This document shows positions 36,407 through 44,928 of a DNA stretch of 64,000 bases, piece by piece. Both the position numbers and the translations under genes were made by a program. The stretch spans positions 62,001 through 126,000 of the forward strand of contig NZ_JAERMU010000003.1 in the NCBI RefSeq assembly GCF_016756775.1, written 5' to 3'. The notes under the pieces were generated by a model. That model was not told where the DNA came from. It was given only the letters and a program-made list of their open reading frames with translations, and ran no database searches. Within the stretch, counting starts at the first letter, position 1, and each line of letters starts with the position of its first letter. Source of the DNA: Dryocola clanedunensis subsp. sulfonylureivorans. GTDB taxonomy: Bacteria > Pseudomonadota > Gammaproteobacteria > Enterobacterales > Enterobacteriaceae.

Positions 36407-37243
36407 TTAAATGGCGGCGCAGACCGCCATTTCTTTCTTTTCCGGCTCGGCTAGTGATTCGCTAATGTTTGCCTTGTGCTTCTTTCCTTTGGTGACCAGC
36501 AGCAGCTCGGCCATCACGCTAATCGCAATTTCTTCTGGCGTTTCCGCACCAATATCCATGCCTACAGGTGAGCGGATATGCGCAATCCTCTCTTCCGTTG
36601 CCCCTTCCTTTGCTAATTGCTGTCGAAAATGCTGGGCTTTGCGACGGCTGGCTAACAGGCCCAGGAAGCGTGAAGGGCGGTCTGATAAGGCATTTAAGGA
36701 CTCTTTGTCCTGATGATTGGTGGCAATGATAAGCAGACTATCTTCGTCGAGAGGCAGACTATCAATCAGGCTGGTAAAGGTTTCGCCGAACCGGCGGTGG
36801 CAGCTTTCCGGGAGTTCCGGATGATCGAGATTCGCCTGCCAGGTATCCACGACGTGTACCTCAAAATTTAATGGTATCGCCAGTTGTGCAATCGCGCGAT
36901 TAACGTGGCCACCGCCAATTAAAAACAGTGAAGGGCGCCGGGGATAGACGGCAATATGCACCGTCATTGCGCCTCCACAGTCAGAGCCAACAGCATGTTC
37001 GCCCTGTTGGGCCATACGGCCATGAAACAGCTGGGACTTTCCGTCTTTTAAGGCCTGACGGGCCTTCTCCAGTACCAGCCGCTCCATCATACCTCCACCA
37101 ATTGTACCGGCCATTTTGCCATCCTCGCTGACAATCATGCTTGCCGAATGGCGCGGCGTCGAGCCGCGGCTTTCAATTAGTTGGATCAACGCAAAACTCT
37201 GATTTCGGATCTCACACTGGCCTGCAAGTTGAAATAGCGTCAT
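36407..37243 (-). CDS. XdhC/CoxI-family molybdenum-cofactor chaperone
   Basis: A 278-residue protein of the XdhC/CoxF family that binds, sulfurates and inserts cofactor into xanthine-dehydrogenase-type enzymes. The N-terminal domain has LIQLIESRGSTPRHSASMIV and GTIGGGMMERLVLEKARQAL; the C-terminal dinucleotide fold starts LFLIGGGHVNRAIAQLA and ends SPVGMDIGAETPEEIAISVM. GAGG lies 7 bases before ATG 37243. It stands where E. coli has the longer two-part YqeB (about 540 residues as I recall), so here only the chaperone part is present. It is convergent with yqeA and its product serves the fused Xdh. Confidence 0.88.
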   Translation of the reverse strand: MTLFQLAGQCEIRNQSFALIQLIESRGSTPRHSASMIVSEDGKMAGTIGGGMMERLVLEKARQALKDGKSQLFHGRMAQQGEHAVGSDCGGAMTVHIAVYPRRPSLFLIGGGHVNRAIAQLAIPLNFEVHVVDTWQANLDHPELPESCHRRFGETFTSLIDSLPLDEDSLLIIATNHQDKESLNALSDRPSRFLGLLASRRKAQHFRQQLAKEGATEERIAHIRSPVGMDIGAETPEEIAISVMAELLLVTKGKKHKANISESLAEPEKKEMAVCAAI

Positions 37244-37343
37244 TTCGGTTCCTCTGCTTCGCTTTAATAACTTCTTATCATGTTCCTGCAATTTTCATGC
37301 CCCGTGCTTAAACGGCAGAATACGGGCGGAACAGCGTGATGAC

Positions 37344-37358
37344 TTATCATTACGATAA
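37344..37358. promoter_or_regulatory. Candidate enhancer (UAS) for YgeV, ygfK copy
   Basis: TTATCATTACGATAA has arms TTATC/GATAA and lies 141 bases upstream of the -24 box of the ygfK promoter. The xdh promoter has the matching element at 142 bases. Confidence 0.55.
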
Positions 37359-37484
37359 TTACTTTATTAATATGAAAATGAGGCTTTCTGAAATAGAGCC
37401 AGCGGGGATCCCATAGCGATCTGAAAGGCCAACCTTGCGATCGCACTCACATAATTATTGACTGATGCAGTCTGGCAGAGATTA

Positions 37485-37500
37485 TGGCGCAGTTGTTGCT
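37485..37500 (+). promoter_or_regulatory. Sigma54 (-24/-12) promoter of ygfK-ssnA-permease
   Basis: TGGCGCAGTTGTTGCT has GG and GC 10 bases apart with TGGC and TTGCT in the fixed places of the sigma54 consensus. The transcript would start near 37511, about 47 bases before ygfK. Confidence 0.78.
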
Positions 37501-37557
37501 TCTGTTAGAGAAAAACGCCGATGCGGCGACTCTTTCTTCTTTAAGGAGCAATGACCG

Positions 37558-40500
37558 ATGAGTGATATTATGCGCCCGATTCCTTTTAGCGAACTTCTGC
37601 ACAGAATGTTCGCTGAATATGCAGCGAATCGCTCTATTTTTGGCATTCCGGAAACTGAATTTTATCTTCGCGATCCCAGCAGGCAATTAACCATTTTCGG
37701 TGAAACCTGTGATACCCCCGTTGGTCCTGCGGCGGGTCCGCATACCCAGCTTGCACAAAATATCATTACTTCCTGGTTGACGGGGGGCAGTTTCATTGAG
37801 CTGAAAACAGTACAGATTCTTGACCGGCTTGAACTTGAAAAGCCTTGTATTGATGCGGAAGACGAGGCGTTCAATACCGAATGGTCAACCGAGTTTACCC
37901 TCCTCAAAGCCTGGGATGAGTATGCTAAAGCCTGGTTTGCACTCTGGCTGCTGGAGGAGATATTTACCCCCCGCCACCAGCAGGCAGGACGCTCCTTTAT
38001 CTTCAACATGAGCGTGGGTTATAACCTCGAAGGCATTACACAGCCGCCAATGCAGAAGTTTATTGATGAGATGATGGATGCTTCGGGCAACCCCAAATTT
38101 GCTTTATATCGTGAAGAGATGAAAGCATGGGTTTCCAGCGAGGAATTTATTTCACAGATGGGCCTCCAATCCCGCAGAAACGATTTCATTACGTTACCTG
38201 AACGTATTCCGTCGACAATGGTAAAAGGCGTGACGCTCTCAACTATGCATGGCTGCCCACCGGAGGAAATAGAGTCTATTTGCAGCTATATGCTAACGGA
38301 GAAGAAATTACATACCTTCGTCAAACTTAATCCAACCTTGCTGGGTTATACCCGGGTTCGTGAAATCCTTGATGGCTGCGGCTTTGATTATATTGGGCTT
38401 AAAGAGGCATCATTTGATCACGATTTGAAGCTGGAAACGGCGCTGGAAATGCTACAAAGATTGATGGCTCAGGGAAAAGCTGTCGGTCGTGAATTTGGCG
38501 TAAAACTGACCAATACTCTGGGTGCCATTAATCATAAAGGCCGCTTGCCGGGCGAAGAAATGTATATGTCTGGTAGAGCGCTGTATCCATTATCCATTAA
38601 TGTGGCCGCCACGCTCTCACGCGCCTTTGAGGGGCAGCTACCTATTTCCTATTCAGGCGGAGCAAGTCAGTTCAATATTGTCGATATCTTTGCCACCGGC
38701 ATTCATCCCATCACTATGGCGACGGATCTCCTGAAACCGGGTGGCTATCTTCGTCTCTCACAGTGCGCAGGTCTGCTCTCCACCGCTGACGGCTGGCTGC
38801 AAAAGACCGTTAACGTCGCCAAACTTGAACAGCTTGCCAGCGAAGCGCTGACGGTGAATTGGGCGCAGAAAGAGTGGAAGAGCAAAGAGAGCATTGATGC
38901 CGGTGGCCCGCTGCCGTTAACCAACTGCTATGTTGCGCCCTGCGTAACGGCCTGTGCCATCAAGCAAGATATTCCAGAGTACCTCCGCCTGGCTGGAGAG
39001 GGTCGCTATGTGGATGCTCTTGAGCTTATCTACCAGCGCAATGCATTACCCGCCATCACGGGCCATATCTGCGATCATCAGTGCCAGTACAACTGTACCC
39101 GACTGGATTACGAAAACTCACTCAATATCAGAGCAATTAAAGATCTGGTGGTGAGTAAAGGATCTGCTGAATACCGTAAGCGCTGGCATAAACCTGCGGG
39201 GTCTGGCAGTAAACATCCCGTGGCGGTGATTGGGGCCGGGCCTGCCGGACTTGCGGCAGGCTACTTCCTGGCTCGTGCCGGGCATCCGGTCACGCTATTT
39301 GAACGTGAGGCTAATGCGGGTGGGGTTGTGCGCAATATCGTTCCTCAGTTCCGCATTCCCGCTGAAAAGATTGTCCACGATATTGATTTTGTTGCTGAAC
39401 ACGGCGTGAAGTTTGTTTTTGGCTGCGACCCGTTGCTGACGGCAGACAAGCTACGCCAGCACGGTTTCCATTATGTCTGCATTGGTATCGGTGCCGACAG
39501 CAATAGTGGTATGGCGCTGGCAGGTAACAACCGCAACGTTCACAAATCATTCGAGTTTTTGCGCGCTTTCAACCGTGGTGAAGCAGTCAATCTGGGGCGG
39601 CATGTTGCCATCATTGGCGCGGGTAATACCGCGATGGATTGTGCCAGAGCCGCGCTTCGCGTACCCGGCGTGGAAACAGCCACCATCGTCTATCGTCGTA
39701 GTCGCAACGAAATGCCCGCGTGGCCGGAAGAGGTCGAAGAAGCCGTGCATGACGGCGTACAGTTCCACTTCCTCGCAAGCCCCGAACGTTTTGATAACGG
39801 AGGACAACTTCTCGTCAGAGAAATGAAGCTTGGCGAAGCTGATGCGAAAGGTCGACGCAGACCGGTCGCTACGGACCGTACAGAAACACTCCCCGTTGAC
39901 GCCCTGATCTCCGCCATCGGTGAAAGCCCGGACTACGATCTGCTGGCTCGTATGGGCGTTCCATTAAACGAAAAGGGATTCCCGGAACTCGACTCGCAAA
40001 CTCTGGAAACCACAGCGTCAGGCGTATTTCTGATTGGCGATGTGCAAAGCGGCCCGTCTTCAATCGTTGCGGCTATTGCCGGCGCCCGCAAAGCGACGGA
40101 TGCCATTCTGGCCCGCGAAAATATTAGAACGGACAAAGGTGACAAGCGTTGGCTCAATAACGATCCTGTTGCCACCTACGCCCGCAAAGGTCGCATTGCT
40201 ATACGGCAGGCGGGTGTCGAAGCCGGAGACGACTTTGCCCGCCAGGAAGCGCAACGCTGCCTGGAATGTAACTACGTTTGTGCCAAGTGCGTGGACGTCT
40301 GTCCTAACCGCGCCAATATTTCGCTTGCCGTCCCCGGCTTTAAAGACCGTTTTCAGACTCTGCACCTCGATGCCTACTGTAATGAATGTGGCAACTGTGC
40401 CCAGTTCTGCCCATGGCAAGGTAAACCCTACAAAGACAAACTCACCGTATTCAGCCTGGAACATGACTTCTTCAACAGCACCAATCCTGGTTTCCTGTGG

Positions 40501-40665
40501 CGTCACGACGAATGCCTGGTTCGTCATGAGGGCGCAGTCTGGAAATTACCTGTTGCAGCAGATGGAGCCTTAGACAACGCGCCGGAAGGGCTAACGGAAG
40601 TCTGCTCCATCATCAATTACGTTAAAAATCATCACGGCTACCTGCTTGGGGCAGTTGAGGAGTAA
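37558..40665 (+). CDS. ygfK: Iron-sulfur flavoprotein oxidoreductase YgfK
   Basis: A 1035-residue multidomain oxidoreductase, colinear with E. coli YgfK. The N-terminal ~450 residues resemble a dihydroorotate/dihydropyrimidine-dehydrogenase barrel (TPVGPAAGPHTQLAQNI, STMHGCPPEEIE, SYSGGASQFNIVDIFATGI). A cysteine-bearing linker CYVAPCVTACAIKQDIPEY and CDHQCQYNCTRLDYE leads to a GltD-like FAD/NADPH module (GAGPAG 559-564; VAIIGAGNTAMDCARAAL; FLIGDVQSGPSSIVAAI). The C-terminus has [4Fe-4S] motifs at C901-C915 and C941-C951. This layout suits reductive chemistry on a purine-derived ring using NAD(P)H or ferredoxin electrons. E. coli YgfK was first linked to selenate reduction; purine context makes a catabolic role more likely. 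Confidence 0.92.
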   Translation: MSDIMRPIPFSELLHRMFAEYAANRSIFGIPETEFYLRDPSRQLTIFGETCDTPVGPAAGPHTQLAQNIITSWLTGGSFIELKTVQILDRLELEKPCIDAEDEAFNTEWSTEFTLLKAWDEYAKAWFALWLLEEIFTPRHQQAGRSFIFNMSVGYNLEGITQPPMQKFIDEMMDASGNPKFALYREEMKAWVSSEEFISQMGLQSRRNDFITLPERIPSTMVKGVTLSTMHGCPPEEIESICSYMLTEKKLHTFVKLNPTLLGYTRVREILDGCGFDYIGLKEASFDHDLKLETALEMLQRLMAQGKAVGREFGVKLTNTLGAINHKGRLPGEEMYMSGRALYPLSINVAATLSRAFEGQLPISYSGGASQFNIVDIFATGIHPITMATDLLKPGGYLRLSQCAGLLSTADGWLQKTVNVAKLEQLASEALTVNWAQKEWKSKESIDAGGPLPLTNCYVAPCVTACAIKQDIPEYLRLAGEGRYVDALELIYQRNALPAITGHICDHQCQYNCTRLDYENSLNIRAIKDLVVSKGSAEYRKRWHKPAGSGSKHPVAVIGAGPAGLAAGYFLARAGHPVTLFEREANAGGVVRNIVPQFRIPAEKIVHDIDFVAEHGVKFVFGCDPLLTADKLRQHGFHYVCIGIGADSNSGMALAGNNRNVHKSFEFLRAFNRGEAVNLGRHVAIIGAGNTAMDCARAALRVPGVETATIVYRRSRNEMPAWPEEVEEAVHDGVQFHFLASPERFDNGGQLLVREMKLGEADAKGRRRPVATDRTETLPVDALISAIGESPDYDLLARMGVPLNEKGFPELDSQTLETTASGVFLIGDVQSGPSSIVAAIAGARKATDAILARENIRTDKGDKRWLNNDPVATYARKGRIAIRQAGVEAGDDFARQEAQRCLECNYVCAKCVDVCPNRANISLAVPGFKDRFQTLHLDAYCNECGNCAQFCPWQGKPYKDKLTVFSLEHDFFNSTNPGFLWRHDECLVRHEGAVWKLPVAADGALDNAPEGLTEVCSIINYVKNHHGYLLGAVEE

Positions 40666-40667
40666 CC

Positions 40668-41993
40668 ATGTTAATTCTGATTAATGCAACTGCAGTGCAG
40701 TTCTCTCCCGCAAGCGTGCAGGAAGGGATTGATATCGCCATTGACGGCGAGCGTATTGTGGAAGTGGGCAGGAGTCTGTCGGCGAAATATCCCGAGGCAA
40801 CACGTAAAGACATGCATGGTCGCATCGTCATGCCGGGACTGGTATGTGCCCATAACCATTTCTATTCTGGCCTGTCGCGGGGGATCCTGGCCTCCATTGC
40901 CCCTTGCCCCGACTTTATCTCCACGTTAAAAAACCTCTGGTGGCGACTCGACCGTGCACTGGATGAAGAGTCCCTGTATTACAGCGGTCTGATTTGCTCA
41001 CTGGAGGCTATCCGTCACGGTTGTACGGCAGTTATCGACCACCATGCTTCTCCGGGCTATATCGCCGGGTCGCTGAATATACTCCGCAAGGGGTTCATGG
41101 AGGCGGGACTGCGCGGGATGACCTGTTATGAAACAACAGACCGCAACGGCGGACTCGCAGAGCTGGAAAAAAGCATTGAAGAAAACGTTGATTTTGCTCA
41201 CCTGATTGATAAAGAGAAAAGTAAAAAGTCAGCGCCCTGTCTTGTCGAGGCCCACATCGGCGCACATGCGCCTTTCACCCTGCCTGATAGCGGTCTGCGC
41301 ATGCTTAAGTATGCGCTCGACAGTACGGGCCGTGGCTTGCATATCCACGTTGCGGAAGACCGTTACGATGTTTCGCACAGCCACGACAAATACGGCATGG
41401 ATCCGATGGTACGTCTTGATAGCTACGGCCTGATAAACCAGAAAGCCCTTATCGCTCATGGGCTGTACCTCAGCGAGGCTGAAGTTGACATCATCAATCA
41501 GCGTAGGGCAACGCTTGCTCATAACGCGCGTTCTAACATGAATAACCACGTTGGTTATAACCAGCAGATTACGGCGATAGAGCGGGTAGCGCTGGGCACG
41601 GACGGCATCGGCGCGGATATGTTCGAGGAGCTGAAGTTTGCTTATTTCAAGCACCGTGACGCGGGCGGACCGCTGTGGCCGGATGGCTTCCTGGCCATGC
41701 TGCAGCAGGGAAACCGCATTCTCGAAGAAAACTTCAGCGCCCGTTTCGGTGTGCTTGCCGCAGGGTACACCGCAGACCTCACCATTCTTGATTACAGACC
41801 GCCGACGCCTTTGCAGGCTGAAAATCTCGCCGGACATTTCGCGTTCGCGATTAACAGCAGTCATGTAGACAGCGTCATGGTTGCGGGGCGCATGGTGTAC
41901 GAGGAGAGGGCGTTCCCGCAGGCTGTTGATCAGCTTTATCGCGAGGCTTCGCGCAGCGCTGAAAAACTCTGGGCAAGAATGGACGCGCTATAA
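40668..41993 (+). CDS. ssnA: Amidohydrolase SsnA (aminohydrolase, purine-deaminase-like)
   Basis: A 441-residue metal-dependent hydrolase of the guanine deaminase/chlorohydrolase group. Metal ligands are H62 and H64 in CAHNHF, then EAHIGAHAPFTL, LHIHVAED and ALGTDGIGAD. GAGGAG overlaps the end of ygfK and the gap is 2 bases, so translation follows YgfK. It matches E. coli SsnA. A deaminase or ring-opening role on a purine intermediate is inferred from family and place. Confidence 0.92.
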   Translation: MLILINATAVQFSPASVQEGIDIAIDGERIVEVGRSLSAKYPEATRKDMHGRIVMPGLVCAHNHFYSGLSRGILASIAPCPDFISTLKNLWWRLDRALDEESLYYSGLICSLEAIRHGCTAVIDHHASPGYIAGSLNILRKGFMEAGLRGMTCYETTDRNGGLAELEKSIEENVDFAHLIDKEKSKKSAPCLVEAHIGAHAPFTLPDSGLRMLKYALDSTGRGLHIHVAEDRYDVSHSHDKYGMDPMVRLDSYGLINQKALIAHGLYLSEAEVDIINQRRATLAHNARSNMNNHVGYNQQITAIERVALGTDGIGADMFEELKFAYFKHRDAGGPLWPDGFLAMLQQGNRILEENFSARFGVLAAGYTADLTILDYRPPTPLQAENLAGHFAFAINSSHVDSVMVAGRMVYEERAFPQAVDQLYREASRSAEKLWARMDAL

Positions 41994-42007
41994 GAGGAGG
42001 GATCGTC

Positions 42008-43474
42008 ATGAGCACCATCACGAAAGTAGATCTTCCCCGGCATGTGGAGCCGGTAGATGAAATTTTGCCGCTCGGACAAATGATTGTGTATGGCTTTCAG
42101 CATGTGCTGGTGATGTACGCCGGGGCAATTGCGGTTCCGCTGATTATTGGCAAAGCGGTTGGCTTTACGGATAGTCAGATAATCCTGCTCATCAGTACCG
42201 ACCTGTTTATCTGCGGCTGCGGCACGATTTTGCAGTCTATCGGCATCGGCAAATGGATCGGTAGCCGGCTGCCGATTGTCCAGGGCTGTACCTTTGCGGC
42301 CCTTATCCCATTAGGGCTGATAGGACAGCAGTACGGGATCGGCGGTATCTCCGGCGCGGTGATCGTCGCCGGGATTTTTACCCTTATCTGCGCCCCCTGG
42401 ATAAGCAAGCTGGTACGGTTTTTCCCGAAAGTTGTTATGGGAACCATCGTCACGCTTATCGGGCTTTCCATCCTGCCGGTGGCGGGCGGCTGGATTGGCG
42501 GCGGGGATGCTCAGGCGGCAACCTTCGGCAACCTGGGGTCGCTGGTCATGGCGTGCTTTACCCTGGTCGTGATCCTCACCCTCTACACCTTCTCCACGGG
42601 GATGCTGAAAAATCTGGCGGTACTGCTGGGGATTATCATCGGCACGCTGATTGACTTCTTCCAGGGAAAGCTGAACATCGGCTCCCTGGACGAGGTGGGC
42701 TGGCTGACCTTCCCGAAAATAATGCGCTTCGCCACGCCGGAGTTTCATTTTGTCCCGGCGGTGCTGTTATCGATGGTCATGATTGTTGTGATGGTCGAAA
42801 CCATGTCTTCAATGATGGCAATGGGGGAGATTGTCGGGCGCACCGCAGATAAAAACGTCCTCAAACGCGGCCTGTACGCTACGGGCGCGGCGACGCTGGT
42901 TGCGGGAGTCTTCAATATGTTTCCGTACTCCGCGTTTGCGCAGAATGTAGGGCTGGTGAGTATGACAGGCATTCGCAGCCGTTTTATTGTCGGTGTGGCG
43001 GGCTGTATTTTGATTGTCATGGGGATGTTCCCGGTACTGGCTGCGCTGGTCGTCGCCGTCCCAAAACCCGTTTTAGGCGGAGCGGGGATTGTCATGTTCG
43101 GTATGGTGGCGGTTGCCGGGATCCGCACGCTGGGGCTGGTGGATTATCGTAATAACAATAACGGCATGGTGGTCGCGCTGACGTTAAGCATCGGCTTAAT
43201 GCCCGTTCTGGTGCCGCAGCTTTTCCATAACCTGCCGCCTGAGATTGCGATGTTCCTGCACAGCGGCATCACCATCGGTACGGCGGTGGCGATAATTTCC
43301 AATCTGGCACTCAACGGCGGCGATCGTAAAAAGGATCCTGCCTGCGCACATTGTGAACCTGGTGAAATTGACAACTCCACCACTGCAGCCCGTAGTGCAG
43401 CAATCAGAACGGTACGGGTGTGGTTACTGGTTCGCCGCGCTCGCGAAGAGCGGGCTGCGCACAAGAAGCTCTGA
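42008..43474 (+). CDS. NCS2-family purine/urate permease (YgfU/UacT-like)
   Basis: A 488-residue inner-membrane proton symporter with about 14 hydrophobic segments. NCS2 hallmarks are [20 protein letters not shown] in helix 1 and the substrate-region motif [26 protein letters not shown] and the C-terminal [13 protein letters not shown] resemble the E. coli urate permease YgfU rather than the xanthine permease XanQ (QNNGVIQ), but T-G replaces the T-R of YgfU after the motif, so the exact purine is open. AGGAGGG precedes the ATG. Last gene of the ygfK unit; its stop codon overlaps the glsB promoter. Confidence 0.88.
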   Translation: MSTITKVDLPRHVEPVDEILPLGQMIVYGFQHVLVMYAGAIAVPLIIGKAVGFTDSQIILLISTDLFICGCGTILQSIGIGKWIGSRLPIVQGCTFAALIPLGLIGQQYGIGGISGAVIVAGIFTLICAPWISKLVRFFPKVVMGTIVTLIGLSILPVAGGWIGGGDAQAATFGNLGSLVMACFTLVVILTLYTFSTGMLKNLAVLLGIIIGTLIDFFQGKLNIGSLDEVGWLTFPKIMRFATPEFHFVPAVLLSMVMIVVMVETMSSMMAMGEIVGRTADKNVLKRGLYATGAATLVAGVFNMFPYSAFAQNVGLVSMTGIRSRFIVGVAGCILIVMGMFPVLAALVVAVPKPVLGGAGIVMFGMVAVAGIRTLGLVDYRNNNNGMVVALTLSIGLMPVLVPQLFHNLPPEIAMFLHSGITIGTAVAIISNLALNGGDRKKDPACAHCEPGEIDNSTTAARSAAIRTVRVWLLVRRAREERAAHKKL

Positions 43475-43480
43475 TATAAT
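43472..43480 (+). promoter_or_regulatory. Extended -10 promoter of glsB
   Basis: TGATATAAT is a perfect extended -10 box (TG-N-TATAAT); its TGA is also the stop codon of the permease gene. No good -35 is seen, which extended -10 promoters tolerate. Start near 43487. A GC-rich hairpin GGCGGG...CCCGCC (43481-43501) follows at once. Confidence 0.6.
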
Positions 43481-43517
43481 GGCGGGCGTAAAATTCCCGC
43501 CGGTTCAGGAGCTTCGG

Positions 43518-44444
43518 GTGCCAGGTCAGTTAAATAATCATTTGCTGGAAGAGATTCTGGCACAGGTAAAGCCGCTTATTGGCCAGGGCCAGGTGGCGAA
43601 TTATATTCCCGCGTTGGCCGAGGTTCCGGCCAACAAGCTGGGCATTGCAATCTGCACCGTTAACGGTGACGTGTTCAGCGCGGGCGATGCTCAGGAGCGC
43701 TTTTCCATCCAGTCTATCTCCAAGGTGCTGAGTCTGGTTCTGGCGATGGGGCGCTATGAAGGCGCTGAAATCTGGCAGCGGGTGGGAAAAGAACCTTCCG
43801 GGCAGCCTTTTAATTCCCTGGTGCAGCTGGAACTTGAGCAAGGTAAACCGCGTAACCCATTTATTAATGCAGGTGCCCTGGTGGTTTGTGACATGTTGCA
43901 AACCCGGCTGAGCGCCCCAAGACAACGGATGCTGGAGTTTGTCCGTCAGCTCGCGAACACGCCCGATCTGGCCTACGATGCACGTATCGCAAAATCTGAA
44001 TTCGAACATTCCGCTCGCAATGCCGCTATTGCCTGGCTGATGAAGTCATTTGGTAATTTTGAGAACGACGTCATTACCGTGCTGCAAAACTATTTCCACT
44101 ACTGCGCCCTGAAAATGAGCTGCCTGGAGCTGGCAAAGACATTTCTGTTTCTGGCAAACCAGGGGGAGACCTTACAACAGGGTGAGGCGATACTCAGCCC
44201 TCAGCAGACGCGACAGATCAATGCGCTCATGGTCACCAGCGGTATGTACGATGGTGCAGGGGAGTTTGCCTGGCGCGTGGGAATGCCGGGAAAATCAGGT
44301 GTTGGAGGGGGGATTATCGCTATTGTCCCTCATGAGATGTCGATTGCCGTCTGGTGCCCGGAACTGGATGCCTCGGGTAATTCTCTGGCGGGCACCGCCG
44401 CATTGGAAATTCTGGCTCAGCGCATAGGGCGCTCCATTTTCTAA
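43518..44444 (+). CDS. glsB: Glutaminase 2, GlsB (YneH)
   Basis: A 308-residue serine-dependent glutaminase making glutamate and ammonia from glutamine. The GTG at 43518 is chosen because AGGAG lies 6 bases upstream and the product then has exactly the E. coli GlsB length; the upstream open frame has no homology. The active pair S66-x-x-K69 lies in [14 protein letters not shown], with [36 protein letters not shown] and [20 protein letters not shown] all matching E. coli. In E. coli glsB follows sad directly; here the purine block separates them. Confidence 0.95.
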   Translation: MPGQLNNHLLEEILAQVKPLIGQGQVANYIPALAEVPANKLGIAICTVNGDVFSAGDAQERFSIQSISKVLSLVLAMGRYEGAEIWQRVGKEPSGQPFNSLVQLELEQGKPRNPFINAGALVVCDMLQTRLSAPRQRMLEFVRQLANTPDLAYDARIAKSEFEHSARNAAIAWLMKSFGNFENDVITVLQNYFHYCALKMSCLELAKTFLFLANQGETLQQGEAILSPQQTRQINALMVTSGMYDGAGEFAWRVGMPGKSGVGGGIIAIVPHEMSIAVWCPELDASGNSLAGTAALEILAQRIGRSIF

Positions 44445-44928
44445 TCGCAGAAGCATGAAGGTTGCAATCGTAAATAAACTGAGTGAAATGCCGCAGACAG
44501 GCACGTTTCAGAAGCCACTGGCCCTTGAAAATGAGGTTATTCCAGCCATCACGATTTATCGTCCCGCACCAGCACTGCGCCCATAATAGCGGTCACCATC
44601 ACTGCTTCAGCAAGCATGGACTTTCTCACGATCTTCTCCAGGTAATGTGTCGCCGGGTCAATATAGTCCCGGTTCCGTAAACCTCGCGTAGACCATTGAC
44701 CAGCTATGACATGGTCGGAAATGTGTGGTTCATCACACTACGTTGCGACGTTTTCCACCTGCCTGTCCTGAGAACAAAGCCGGATACAGACACATAGCAG
44801 GCTATTAATGTGCGGATCGCGTTAATAGATGCAAAAAATGCACTTATGAAAGCCCGCGGGCTGGCGCACTCTGTAGGTTATTGAATGGTTAATAACAATA
44901 AGTATTACTGTTAATTACGGAGTGTCGC
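44445..44928. other. Gene-poor gap glsB to MHS transporter
   Basis: 484 bases. The E. coli neighbour yneG is absent. A possible 26-codon leftward gene (44549-44629) is listed separately, and a 43-codon rightward frame (44455-44586) overlaps it and is not supported. The last 60 bases are A/T-rich (GGTTAATAACAATAAG near 44887) and end in the ribosome-binding site ACGGAG of the transporter gene. Confidence 0.6.
44549..44629 (-). CDS. Possible 26-residue single-span membrane peptide
   Basis: A GTG codon at 44629 has GGAG exactly 6 bases upstream and opens 26 codons to a TGA. The product has a short basic start (MRKSM), a continuous hydrophobic stretch LAEAVMVTAIMGAVLV and a charged end RDDKS, the build of the many small one-helix inner-membrane proteins of enterobacteria. 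It lies alone in a gap where no other gene is supported. I do not recognise it and no promoter could be firmly placed, so it is a candidate only. Confidence 0.35.
   Translation of the reverse strand: MRKSMLAEAVMVTAIMGAVLVRDDKS

Larger units (their letters stand above)
37244..37557. other. Divergent regulatory region before ygfK
   Basis: 314 bases without a gene. They hold the second TTATC-N5-GATAA palindrome, a sigma54 promoter, and the ygfK ribosome-binding site AAGGAG. The palindrome is also about 100 bases upstream of the leftward XdhC/CoxI gene and could act on it. Confidence 0.6.

Noticed and set aside
43481-43501. GC hairpin before glsB as a terminator of the permease unit
   Set aside because: No T-run follows, and it lies at the predicted glsB transcription start, so it is noted only with the promoter.
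44455-44586. Rightward 43-codon frame after glsB starting MKVAIVNKLSEMPQ
   Set aside because: Weak ribosome-binding site, no family recognised, and it overlaps the better supported leftward 26-codon frame; could be a remnant but nothing proves it.
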